The notes beneath the pieces were generated by a model that was not told the DNA's origin, made no database searches, and was given only the letters and a program-made list of their open reading frames with translations. From contig NZ_QTJV01000007.1 of the NCBI RefSeq assembly GCF_003412465.1, positions 124,001-188,000 on the forward strand: a stretch of DNA of 64,000 nt, read 5' to 3'. Positions 18,161-26,587 of this stretch are shown here, piece after piece. How positions within the stretch are numbered: the first letter of the stretch is position 1; every line of letters begins with the position of its first letter. A program made the position numbers and the translations under genes. This stretch comes from Chitinophaga silvisoli. GTDB lineage: Bacteria; Bacteroidota; Bacteroidia; Chitinophagales; Chitinophagaceae.

Positions 18161-18500
18161 CCCGTGCCTGCCAAAGAAATTCTTCTTCCTTGATTATTTT
18201 TTCTATTTTAGGATTGTATTAATCAACCCGTATTTTTCATTTTTAAAACTGTAGCGAAAACCTGATTCATTAGCCAGATTCATGGCTATTCATTTCACCA
18301 TCATTCATTCACATTAAAACCACGTTGTGATGATTATCCGAAATAAAAGCGTTTAGCCAAACGGGATTGGTATTGCTATTCCGTTAATTAAACCCGTCGA
18401 AAGCTTGGAACCATTTATTAAACTCGTTGAAAACCAAAATCTTCAGTAACAACTGTCCGTTACTGTAGCCTTCGTATTCTGTAACCATCAAAAATCGCGT
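18161..18500. other. 340-bp gene-free region before the second susC
   Basis: No open frame of note, tRNA or clear promoter is seen. The only structure found is a 16-bp imperfect direct repeat at 18387-18432, listed separately. The long leader is what one expects for a regulated susC gene. Confidence 0.6.
18387..18432. repeat. Direct repeat, two 16-bp units 30 bp apart
   Basis: The units ATTAAACCCGTCGAAA (18387-18402) and ATTAAACTCGTTGAAA (18417-18432) agree at 14 of 16 positions. The 30-bp spacing is close to three helical turns, which would fit a regulator dimer bound on one face, about 70-110 bp before the susC start. It could also be chance. Confidence 0.45.
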
Positions 18501-21500
18501 ATGAAAAATTTGCTCCTCTTCCGGGGCTGGCTTTGCTATGCCCTGACCCTGCTTTTTTATTGTAGCGTTGTACAGGCACAAGACCTTGCCCTCAAAGGGC
18601 GTGTCACAGACAAAACGAACTCGCCCGTGATCGGTGCTACCGTCAAAGTGGACGGTACTTCCAAAGGCACGACTACCAACCCCGAAGGGAATTTTACCCT
18701 GCCCGTTGCCAAAGGTGCCACCATTACCGTCAGTGCCATCGGATACCTGCCACAAACCCTCACTGTGACCGGCAGTGCCATCGAGGTCTCGCTGGAGGCA
18801 GATACCAAAGGCCTGAGTGAAGTAGTCGTAGTTGGTTACGGTGCCCAGAAAAAAGAAGCCGTTTCCGGTGCTATTACCAGCGTAAAAGGTGCCGACCTTA
18901 TCAAGTCGCCAGCCACGAACTTATCCAACTCTCTCTCCGGCCGTATGCCGGGTGTAACAGCCATGCAGAACAGCGGGGAGCCCGGCTATGATGGTTCTAC
19001 GCTCCGCATCCGTGGTTCCAATACCCTGGGGAACAATGACCCCCTGGTTGTGATCGATGGGGTGGCTAACCGTACCGGTGGCCTGGAAAGGATCAACCCT
19101 GTAGATATCGAAAGTATCTCTGTGCTGAAAGATGCATCCGCCGCTATTTATGGTGCCCGCGCGGCAAACGGGGTGATCCTGGTAACCACCAAAAGAGGGA
19201 AATCAGGTAAGCCACAACTGGCTTATTCCTTCAACCAGGGATGGTCACAGCCCACACACATCCCTGATATGTCCAACGCCCCCGAGTATGCCCAGCTGCG
19301 CGATGAGCTGAGCCTCTACAGGGATGTACCTGCGGCTGAATGGAACAATGCCTGGAGCGTATACAAGCAACATGGCACCTACACTTCGCCTACCACGAAC
19401 AAGACCTGGGATGTGGCTTTCGGCCTGGATGAAATTCAGCATTACAAAGACGGCACTGATCCATGGTTGTATCCTAACACTAACTGGTATAAGTCGACCT
19501 TCAAGACCTGGTCTCCACAATCCAATCATAGCCTGCAATTGTCCGGTGGTTCTGAAAACATCAAGTACCTCACCTCATTCGGTTACCAGTCGCAGGATGC
19601 CTACTACAAACACTCCGCTACCGGTTATGACCAGTATAGCCTGCGCCTGAACCTGGATGCGAAGATCAACAAATACATGAACGTAGCCGTGGACCTGATG
19701 GGCAGGGAAGAAAACCGGCATTTCCCAACCCGCAGCGCCGGCGACATCTTTCGGATGCTGATGCGTGGCAAGCCGACAGAACCTGCCTTCTGGCCCAATG
19801 GCTTACCGGGGCCTGATATCGAGTATGGAAACAACCCTGTGGTGATCACGACTGACCAAACCGGTTATGACAAAGACAGGCGTTATTATGTGCAGAGCAA
19901 TGCACGACTTGACATCACCATCCCCTGGGTAGAGGGATTAAAACTGAGCGGCAACATCGCTTATGATAAATACCTGAAGCGCACGAAAGACTGGATGACC
20001 CCCTGGTACCTGTATACCTGGGATAAGAAAACCTATGAAGACGATGGCACAACGCCCCTGCTCGTAAAAAGCAAAAGAGGTACAGACCAGGCGCTGTTGT
20101 CGCAGGGCGATGAAGACCAGACGAATTTACTGCTGAGAGGCTTGTTGACCTATGACCATACATTCAATAAAAGTCATACGGTAAACCTCGTTTTCGGTAT
20201 TGAGAAAGAGACGGTCAACTTCGATAATTTCGGTGCCTCCCGTAAATATTTTATTTCCAGCCTGATCGATCAGCTGAGTGCTGGTGGCGATGCTGAGAAA
20301 GATAACTATGGTGGTGCCTGGGATCGTGCGCGTTTAAATTACTTTGGTCGCGCGGCCTACAATTATAAAGAAAAATACCTTGCTGAATTTGTATGGCGAT
20401 ATGATGGTTCTTATATGTTCCCCGCGTCTTCCCGCTTTGGTTTCTTCCCCGGTATCATGGCAGGGTGGAGGATTTCGGAAGAGAACTTCTGGAAGGACAA
20501 TATCAAATTCATCAACTACCTGAAGCTGCGCGCATCCTGGGGTAAACTGGGGAATGACCAGATCTACTTCGACGAAAATGGCGATGGTACACTCACACTG
20601 CAGGAATATCAATACTATGCAACCTATGGCTTCAACAGCTACATCCTGGGTGGCAATGTAGTGAAATCACTCTATGAGGCACGTATGCCTAACCCATTCA
20701 TAACCTGGGAGGTAGCCAATAATTACAACCTTGGTTTAGATGGTGCGCTGCTGAATAGCCGGCTCTATTTTGAACTGGATGCATTCATGAATAAACGTAC
20801 GGGCATCCTCGTAAGGAGGAATGCATCGGTGCCTCAAACTACCGGTATGACGCTGCCCGCGGAGAACATCGGTAAGGTTGATAACAAAGGCTGGGAATTC
20901 CGGATCGGGTATACTGACAAGATTGGGCCCGACTTCAGGTACGACATCAGTGTGAACGGTGGGTATTCTAAAAACAAGATCATCTTCTGGGATGAAGCAC
21001 CAGGAGCACCCAGCTGGCAGAAGTCAACCGGCAGGCCCATGAACACGGCGCTCTACTATGAATATGATGGCGTATTCAAAGATTTTGATGAAATAAGCAA
21101 AAATACAATCGATTACAGCGCCCTTACAAACAATCTCCGCCCCGGGGATATGAAGTTTAAAGACATAGATGGAAACGGAAAGATTGATGGGGATGATAAG
21201 GTGAGAAATGATAAGAGTACACAGCCGACTTTCACCGGTGGTGTCAATATCAGTTTACAGTACAAGGGCTTTGACATGGCGATATTGGTGCAGGGTGCTA
21301 CAGGTGGTGCACTGGCCATCAACACGGAATCTGGCGAGATCGGCAACTTTACAAAAGACTATTATGATCATCGCTGGAGTCCGGATAATCCCAGCTCAGT
21401 AGCCCCCCGTGTAAATGACAGGAACGATACCTATTGGGCTACGGGCAACACGTACTGGTTCAGGAAAACCAACTATATCCGTTTGAAGAACCTGGAAATC

Positions 21501-21686
21501 GGTTACAGTTTATCTGACCTGCTGAAGAAACGTTCAGGGGTGAATGGACTGCGTATTTATGCAAACTGTCTGAACCTGTTTACGCTGGATAAATTAGGGA
21601 TCCTCGACCCTGAATCCGTGAACGGAAATGGTCAATATTACCCACAGGCAAGAGTGATCAATGCCGGTTTTACATTAACGCTTTAA
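18501..21686 (+). CDS. SusC/RagA-type TonB-dependent outer-membrane transporter (no STN domain)
   Basis: A 1061-residue protein with a signal peptide ending near VQAQ (residue 27), a carboxypeptidase-like domain (~30-100), TonB-box-like LSEVVVVGYG (105-114), plug (LVVIDGV, GARAANGVILVTTKRGK) and a barrel ending in FTLTL. Unlike the first SusC it lacks the STN domain, and no sigma/anti-sigma pair is adjacent, so another regulator must control it. It pairs with the SusD encoded 12 bp downstream. The flanking CBM6-like protein and the sugar dehydrogenase/cytochrome pair suggest a sugar or glycan ligand. Confidence 0.95.
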   Translation: MKNLLLFRGWLCYALTLLFYCSVVQAQDLALKGRVTDKTNSPVIGATVKVDGTSKGTTTNPEGNFTLPVAKGATITVSAIGYLPQTLTVTGSAIEVSLEADTKGLSEVVVVGYGAQKKEAVSGAITSVKGADLIKSPATNLSNSLSGRMPGVTAMQNSGEPGYDGSTLRIRGSNTLGNNDPLVVIDGVANRTGGLERINPVDIESISVLKDASAAIYGARAANGVILVTTKRGKSGKPQLAYSFNQGWSQPTHIPDMSNAPEYAQLRDELSLYRDVPAAEWNNAWSVYKQHGTYTSPTTNKTWDVAFGLDEIQHYKDGTDPWLYPNTNWYKSTFKTWSPQSNHSLQLSGGSENIKYLTSFGYQSQDAYYKHSATGYDQYSLRLNLDAKINKYMNVAVDLMGREENRHFPTRSAGDIFRMLMRGKPTEPAFWPNGLPGPDIEYGNNPVVITTDQTGYDKDRRYYVQSNARLDITIPWVEGLKLSGNIAYDKYLKRTKDWMTPWYLYTWDKKTYEDDGTTPLLVKSKRGTDQALLSQGDEDQTNLLLRGLLTYDHTFNKSHTVNLVFGIEKETVNFDNFGASRKYFISSLIDQLSAGGDAEKDNYGGAWDRARLNYFGRAAYNYKEKYLAEFVWRYDGSYMFPASSRFGFFPGIMAGWRISEENFWKDNIKFINYLKLRASWGKLGNDQIYFDENGDGTLTLQEYQYYATYGFNSYILGGNVVKSLYEARMPNPFITWEVANNYNLGLDGALLNSRLYFELDAFMNKRTGILVRRNASVPQTTGMTLPAENIGKVDNKGWEFRIGYTDKIGPDFRYDISVNGGYSKNKIIFWDEAPGAPSWQKSTGRPMNTALYYEYDGVFKDFDEISKNTIDYSALTNNLRPGDMKFKDIDGNGKIDGDDKVRNDKSTQPTFTGGVNISLQYKGFDMAILVQGATGGALAINTESGEIGNFTKDYYDHRWSPDNPSSVAPRVNDRNDTYWATGNTYWFRKTNYIRLKNLEIGYSLSDLLKKRSGVNGLRIYANCLNLFTLDKLGILDPESVNGNGQYYPQARVINAGFTLTL

Positions 21687-21698
21687 TACAATTGCTGT

Positions 21699-23516
21699 AT
21701 GAAATATTTACTCATAATACTGTTGCTGACAACTGCTGCATGCAATACGGACTTCCTGAATACAAGGCCATTGGGAGAGGCTACCTCAGATGATGTGTGG
21801 ACTGATCCTGCACTGGCAGAAGCTTATGTCAATGATATTTACAATGGACTGGGTAATGGTGGTTTCCCGGAAACAATGTTGTCTTCCGCTACAGACGAAA
21901 CCATGTTTACGCATAACTATGGCATGAAGAATATGGTGGAGTCGACGATTAGTCCGACCGATGCAGAGTATATCAATAGCCGTGGTGCTTTCCAGTGGGG
22001 AACCATGTATTTGCGCATACGCGCGTGTAACAATTTCTTTGCGAATATATCGAAGGTAAGTTTTGACAAACAGTTGCAGGCAGCGCGTCTGAAAGGAGAG
22101 GTCTTTTTCCTGCGTGCATTTTTTTACCAGCAGCTGGTGAGGAACTTCGGGGGTGTACCTTTGGTAGACAAGGTATATACATTGAGTGATGCAGATTACA
22201 GTGTAGCCCGCAATACATTCGAAGAGTGTGTTGATCACATCGTGAAAGACTGTGATTCTGCGGCTTACTATCTGCATGGTACAGAAACCGTGTCAGTAAA
22301 AGGTCGTGCTACCGAAGGGGCGGCATTGGCGCTGAAGTCGCGCATTTTATTGTATGCAGCGAGTGACCTGCATGATATGCCGACAGCGAAGGCGAAGTCA
22401 GCTACCATTGCAGCAGCTGCACAACCTGAATTGTTAGGCTATGTATCCGGTGATCGTGCCAGTCGCTGGCAGAAGGCACTGGATGCGGCCAGGGCAGTGA
22501 TGGACCTGGGGCTTTATTCCCTTGCTTCGCCTGATCCTGCAACCGCTGCTGAAGCAACTGCCAATTACCAGGCCATGTTTTTGAAAGATAATTCAGAAAG
22601 TATTTTTTCCCGTTATTTTGTGAATGCAAAATCGGAAGCGGGCGGACAAATTGGTTTGTACAACGGCCTGAACGGGTATCATAACTGGTCGGGCAATACA
22701 CCGACACAGTTACTGATCGATGATTATGAAATGAGTGATGGTACGGCCTTCGACTGGAACAATGCGGCACAGAAAGCACATCCTTATCAGAATCGTGATC
22801 CCCGTTTTTACGCTTCGATCCTCTATGATGGGGCAGATTGGCGGCAGCGCCCAACAGATGTTGCGGATATGGATCCGGCCAACCAGGTGCAGGCAGGTAC
22901 CTACGAAGTGTGGGATGGAACGAAGGCAATTTCCAACCCCGGATTAGATACCCGCCAGGGCCCTGTGGAAGACTGGAATGGTAGTTTTACCGGGTACTAT
23001 ATGAAAAAGTTCATAGACCCCGCGGTAGATGCACAGTATTTCAGGCAGGAAGTACCCTGGCCTTTCTTCAGATACACAGAAATTATCCTCAACTATGCAG
23101 AAGCCCTGATGGAACTGGGACAGGAAGGAGAAGCACGTACCTATCTGAATATGATCAGGAAGAGAGCGGCGATGCCGGACATTACCTCATCCGGCGCACA
23201 GCTGAAAGCAGATTATCAGCGTGAACGGGAGATAGAAATGGTGTTTGAAGAACAGCGATATTATGATGTAAGGAGATGGATGACGGCGCAGGCTACGATT
23301 GGCCGTTCGCTGAGGGGGATCAATGTACAGGGGAAACTGAAACCAGGCAGTAAGGTGACTTTATATAAGTATGATCTGGCTAATTATGATTACACTTATA
23401 CACCGGTGACATTGGTGAATGAGAACAGGTTGTGGCTGGATAAGATGTACTTTATGCCTATACAGCGGGATGAGATGAACAGGAATAACAAGTTGGTGCA
23501 GAACCCCGGGTTTTAG
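21699..23516 (+). CDS. SusD/RagB-family lipoprotein
   Basis: A 605-residue lipoprotein with lipobox TAAC (Cys15), followed by NTDFLNTRPLGEAT, the usual SusD entry. The TPR scaffold and the C-terminal signature (REREIEMVFEEQRYYDVRRW) are clear, and it ends with MNRNNKLVQNPGF. It is larger than the first SusD (506 residues), with insertions in the ligand-facing half. It forms the lid of the adjacent SusC. Confidence 0.95.
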   Translation: MKYLLIILLLTTAACNTDFLNTRPLGEATSDDVWTDPALAEAYVNDIYNGLGNGGFPETMLSSATDETMFTHNYGMKNMVESTISPTDAEYINSRGAFQWGTMYLRIRACNNFFANISKVSFDKQLQAARLKGEVFFLRAFFYQQLVRNFGGVPLVDKVYTLSDADYSVARNTFEECVDHIVKDCDSAAYYLHGTETVSVKGRATEGAALALKSRILLYAASDLHDMPTAKAKSATIAAAAQPELLGYVSGDRASRWQKALDAARAVMDLGLYSLASPDPATAAEATANYQAMFLKDNSESIFSRYFVNAKSEAGGQIGLYNGLNGYHNWSGNTPTQLLIDDYEMSDGTAFDWNNAAQKAHPYQNRDPRFYASILYDGADWRQRPTDVADMDPANQVQAGTYEVWDGTKAISNPGLDTRQGPVEDWNGSFTGYYMKKFIDPAVDAQYFRQEVPWPFFRYTEIILNYAEALMELGQEGEARTYLNMIRKRAAMPDITSSGAQLKADYQREREIEMVFEEQRYYDVRRWMTAQATIGRSLRGINVQGKLKPGSKVTLYKYDLANYDYTYTPVTLVNENRLWLDKMYFMPIQRDEMNRNNKLVQNPGF

Positions 23517-23580
23517 AAGGGAAAGGACTGCCGGTCCCGGCCACCTAACCTTATAAATTACCACTCATTTAAAAAATAGC

Positions 23581-23611
23581 TACCCTCGCTCCGCAGGAGC
23601 GGGGGTATTTT
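23581..23611 (+). terminator. Strong intrinsic terminator after the second susD
   Basis: A 10-bp GC-rich stem (23583-23592 with 23596-23605, one G-T pair), a GCA loop and a T-rich tail. It separates susD from the sugar dehydrogenase gene. Confidence 0.85.
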
Positions 23612-23665
23612 GTAATTTCACCCCGGCTTTAACAAAACTCATTTCTAAAAAACCACGCAACCAAA

Positions 23666-24940
23666 ATGAACAAATTCACATTGGCTACCGTAGCACTAGC
23701 CACCTTCCTCACCAGTTTCGGTCCTGGTGTGCCTGGTACTACGCTAAAGCCGGATGCAGACAATGCAGGTCTGAAACTCCCCTCAGGCTTCGGTGCCCTG
23801 GTAGCAGCTGAAGGCCTGGGCCATGCCCGCCACCTTACTGTTACGCCCGAAGGTGACCTTTATGTGAAAGTAGAAGGCACCCGCAACAAAGGCAACACTA
23901 TCTGGTACCTGCAGGACTCCAATGGCGATGGCAAGATCGATAAGAAAACCGGCTTCTTCAAATACGATGGTACAGGCATAGAAGTGAAAGGTAATTACCT
24001 CTACGCATCCTCCAACACGGACGTGTACCGTTTTAAACTGAATGACAAACACCAGGTGATTGATACCAACAAGGCAGAAAAGATCGTAACAGGTCTCATC
24101 AACCGTCACCAGCACGAAGCCAAGGCGTTCACACTGGACAATGATGGCAACCTGTACGTAAACATCGGCGCGTATTCCAACTCCTGCCAGATAAAGGACC
24201 GTACCAAGGGCTCCCTGGGTATGCAACCCTGCCCGATCCTGGATTCTGCCGGCGGCATCTGGCAGTTCAAAGCAGACAAGGCGAACCAGACCTACGGCGA
24301 TGGCGAGCGCTATGCAACCGGTCTGCGCAACGTAGTAGGTCTTGACTGGAACACCCAGCTAAACCAGCTCTTCGTGATGCAGCATGGCCGTGACCAGCTC
24401 CATGACCTCTTCCCGGACATGTACGACGAAAAGCAGTCAGCCGAACTGCCAGCAGAATGTATGTATGCTTTGCACAAAGGTTCTGATTGTGGCTGGCCGT
24501 ATATTTACTACGACCAGTTCCAGCACAAAAAGATCCTGGCACCTGAATACGGTGGGGATGGGAAGAAGACAGGTGGTGATCATATCCAGGACCCTGCGGC
24601 TGCTTATCCGGGTCATATGGCCCCTAATGCCATCCTGTTCTATACAGGTACCATGTTCCCTGAAAAGTACCGTAACGGGGCTTTTATTGCCTTCCATGGT
24701 TCCTGGAACCGTGCTCCTGAACCGCAGAAAGGTTATTTCGTGGTATTCCAGCCTTTCAGGGATGGCAAGCCTGCGGGTGACTGGGAGATCTTTGCAGAAG
24801 GATTTGCTGGTCCCGGTGAAATTAAATCTCCCGGTCAGGCACAGCATCGTCCCTGCGGACTTGCACAGGGGCCCGATGGCTCCCTTTATGTATCTGACGA
24901 TGTGAAAGGAACTGTGTACCGGATTATTTATAATAAGTAA
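23666..24940 (+). CDS. PQQ-dependent sugar dehydrogenase (GSDH-type beta-propeller), exported
   Basis: A 424-residue protein with a signal peptide and a six-bladed propeller of the glucose/sorbosone dehydrogenase type. Recognisable parts are YATGLRNVVGLDWN (the R-N/G-W active-site strand), FVMQHGRDQLHDLFPD, CGWPYIYYDQ and the closing blades HRPCGLAQGPDGSLYVSDD and GTVYRIIY. The enzyme should oxidise an aldose or related polyol in the periplasm using PQQ and Ca2+. The next gene, one base after the stop, is a monohaem cytochrome c, a natural electron acceptor. PQQ synthesis genes are not in this window. The true substrate is unknown. Confidence 0.88.
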   Translation: MNKFTLATVALATFLTSFGPGVPGTTLKPDADNAGLKLPSGFGALVAAEGLGHARHLTVTPEGDLYVKVEGTRNKGNTIWYLQDSNGDGKIDKKTGFFKYDGTGIEVKGNYLYASSNTDVYRFKLNDKHQVIDTNKAEKIVTGLINRHQHEAKAFTLDNDGNLYVNIGAYSNSCQIKDRTKGSLGMQPCPILDSAGGIWQFKADKANQTYGDGERYATGLRNVVGLDWNTQLNQLFVMQHGRDQLHDLFPDMYDEKQSAELPAECMYALHKGSDCGWPYIYYDQFQHKKILAPEYGGDGKKTGGDHIQDPAAAYPGHMAPNAILFYTGTMFPEKYRNGAFIAFHGSWNRAPEPQKGYFVVFQPFRDGKPAGDWEIFAEGFAGPGEIKSPGQAQHRPCGLAQGPDGSLYVSDDVKGTVYRIIYNK

Positions 24941-24941
24941 T

Positions 24942-25388
24942 ATGAGAAGAATAATGGCAGCCTTGCTGCTGATGGGGGTTTCGGGTATGGTGATGGGGCA
25001 GCAAAAGTCTGCCGCCAATAAACCCGGTGCTACGCCGGGAGCAGGTTCAGTGACGGCCTCGATCGCCCGCGGAAAAGTCATCTACCAGAACATTTGTTTA
25101 GCTTGTCACCAGGCAGACGGCAGCGGGGTACCCCGTATGAACCCACCCCTGATCAAAACGAGCTTTGTGCTGGGCGATAAAACAAAATTGATCACCATCG
25201 TCCTGAAAGGGCTGAACGATGACGTGGAAATAGAAGGGGAGTACTACTCCAATCCTATGCCACCACAATCACAGCTCAGGGACCAGGAAATAGCAGATGT
25301 GCTCACCTTTGTAAGGAATAGTTTCGGGAACAAGGCCAGTGCCGTGAAGCCCGGAGAGGTGAAGGCGGTGAGAGCAAAGCTGAAATAA
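24942..25388 (+). CDS. Periplasmic monohaem cytochrome c
   Basis: A 148-residue protein with signal peptide (to ~MGQQ, residue 21) and one class I cytochrome c domain. The haem site is CLACH (Cys52, Cys55, His56) and the likely axial Met is Met106 in NPMPPQ. The start follows the dehydrogenase stop by one base, so the two are co-translated. It most likely takes electrons from the sugar dehydrogenase to the respiratory chain. A terminator follows. Confidence 0.93.
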   Translation: MRRIMAALLLMGVSGMVMGQQKSAANKPGATPGAGSVTASIARGKVIYQNICLACHQADGSGVPRMNPPLIKTSFVLGDKTKLITIVLKGLNDDVEIEGEYYSNPMPPQSQLRDQEIADVLTFVRNSFGNKASAVKPGEVKAVRAKLK

Positions 25389-25391
25389 GTT

Positions 25392-25424
25392 AAAAAGGGC
25401 TGGCGGGAAAAGCCGGCCCTTTTT
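25392..25424 (+). terminator. Intrinsic terminator after the cytochrome gene
   Basis: The stem AAAGGGCTGGC pairs with GCCGGCCCTTT (one G-T pair), with a 7-nt loop and a T-run. Confidence 0.85.
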
Positions 25425-25453
25425 AATTCTCTCATCCCTCATTTTCAACATAT

Positions 25454-25484
25454 TTGCATATTATAAAACTGATTTATATTTTTG
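25454..25484 (+). promoter_or_regulatory. Bacteroidota-type promoter of the MarR-GNAT gene
   Basis: TTG (25454-25456), 20 nt, then TATTTTTG (25477-25484) is a full match to TTG-N19/21-TAnnTTTG. The 10-bp palindrome TTTGTACAAA (25481-25490) overlaps the -7 box and presumed start point and could be an autoregulatory operator. Confidence 0.75.
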
Positions 25485-25501
25485 TACAAATTCAATGGGA
25501 C

Positions 25502-26434
25502 ATGTCATCGAATCTTGAAGTGGTACAGGAGATCAGTGAGTTTAACAGATACTATACCAGTCTGTCGGAAACCTTGAACCGGCACGTATCGGAAAACAAC
25601 CTTACCTTGACGGCCTTAAGGGTCCTCCACACCTTAACTGCCGAAGACCAGTGCACCGCTGGTAAGCTAGTGGAAAATCTCAAAATTGACGGCGGCTATC
25701 TAAGCCGGATGCTCAAAGCTTTTGAAAGCGAACAGTTATTATCCCGCAAGAAATCTGCGCTGGATGGCCGTACCTGGTATCTCCAGATCACCGCCAAAGG
25801 AAGGAAGCTGCTGGACATGATGCAGGAAACTGCCGGGGAGCAGATCCGCCAGTTACTGGAGCCGATTCCGGGCGAACAACAGCAGGCACTTGCTGCGGCC
25901 ATGAAAACCATCCGCCACATTCTCTCGGAAGAAAACCGGATCACTGCCGATGATATTTCCTGGAGGTATCAGCTGCAACCCGGTGATGCCGGTTACCTGA
26001 TCTACATGCATGGTACCCTGTATGCGAAGGAGCTGGGGTATAACCTGGAATTTGATACCAATGTATGTAAGAACTTCGCGGAGTTCCTGGAGGCCTATAA
26101 CCCCAGTAAGGACCAGGTGTACCTGGCGCTGCATGGTAACCAGATCGTGGCTTCCATAGCTGTGGTATGGCATTCCCGCTATGCTGCACAGCTGAAGTGG
26201 TTTTTGGTTCATCCTGATTTCAGGGGCATGGGCCTGGGGCGTAAGCTGCTGGCCGATGCAATAAGCAATTGCAGGGAGAAAGGGTATCACAAGGTGTACC
26301 TGTTTTCTACCAACCTGGCGGAAACGGCCAATGCCATGTTCAGGAAAGCAGGCTTCCGGAAGACAGGGGAAAAACCTGTAGGTTTGTATGGAAAGCACAT
26401 GAATGAAGAGCGTTACGACATGGATCTCGTCTAG
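25502..26434 (+). CDS. MarR-type regulator fused to a GNAT acetyltransferase
   Basis: A 310-residue protein. Residues ~1-150 form a MarR winged helix (CTAGKLVENLKIDGGYLSRM recognition region, wing near DGRTWYLQIT), and ~152-310 a GNAT domain with the acetyl-CoA loop HPDFRGMGLGRKLL. The frame is open upstream, but the TTG there is part of the -33 box, so ATG 25502 is the start. This helix-plus-acetyltransferase architecture is known in several phyla, with roles in stress or antibiotic response, but targets are not predictable. The overlapping palindrome suggests self-control. Confidence 0.92.
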   Translation: MSSNLEVVQEISEFNRYYTSLSETLNRHVSENNLTLTALRVLHTLTAEDQCTAGKLVENLKIDGGYLSRMLKAFESEQLLSRKKSALDGRTWYLQITAKGRKLLDMMQETAGEQIRQLLEPIPGEQQQALAAAMKTIRHILSEENRITADDISWRYQLQPGDAGYLIYMHGTLYAKELGYNLEFDTNVCKNFAEFLEAYNPSKDQVYLALHGNQIVASIAVVWHSRYAAQLKWFLVHPDFRGMGLGRKLLADAISNCREKGYHKVYLFSTNLAETANAMFRKAGFRKTGEKPVGLYGKHMNEERYDMDLV

Positions 26435-26457
26435 GATAAAGTAATTATCAACAGGAA

Positions 26458-26489
26458 GGGGGTATCATTTATATGGTACGCCCTTTTTT
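26458..26489 (+). terminator. Probable intrinsic terminator after the MarR-GNAT gene
   Basis: An imperfect stem (GGGGGTATC with GGTACGCCC, one mismatch and one G-T) with an 8-nt loop is followed by six T. Confidence 0.65.
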
Positions 26490-26587
26490 ATTTTTAAAAC
26501 CGATATTCCTATACAAGATCCTATTTTTTTCCTACCTTAACAATCCACGTTATTGGTTTTTATATCTCTCAAAATAAACCCACGAAA

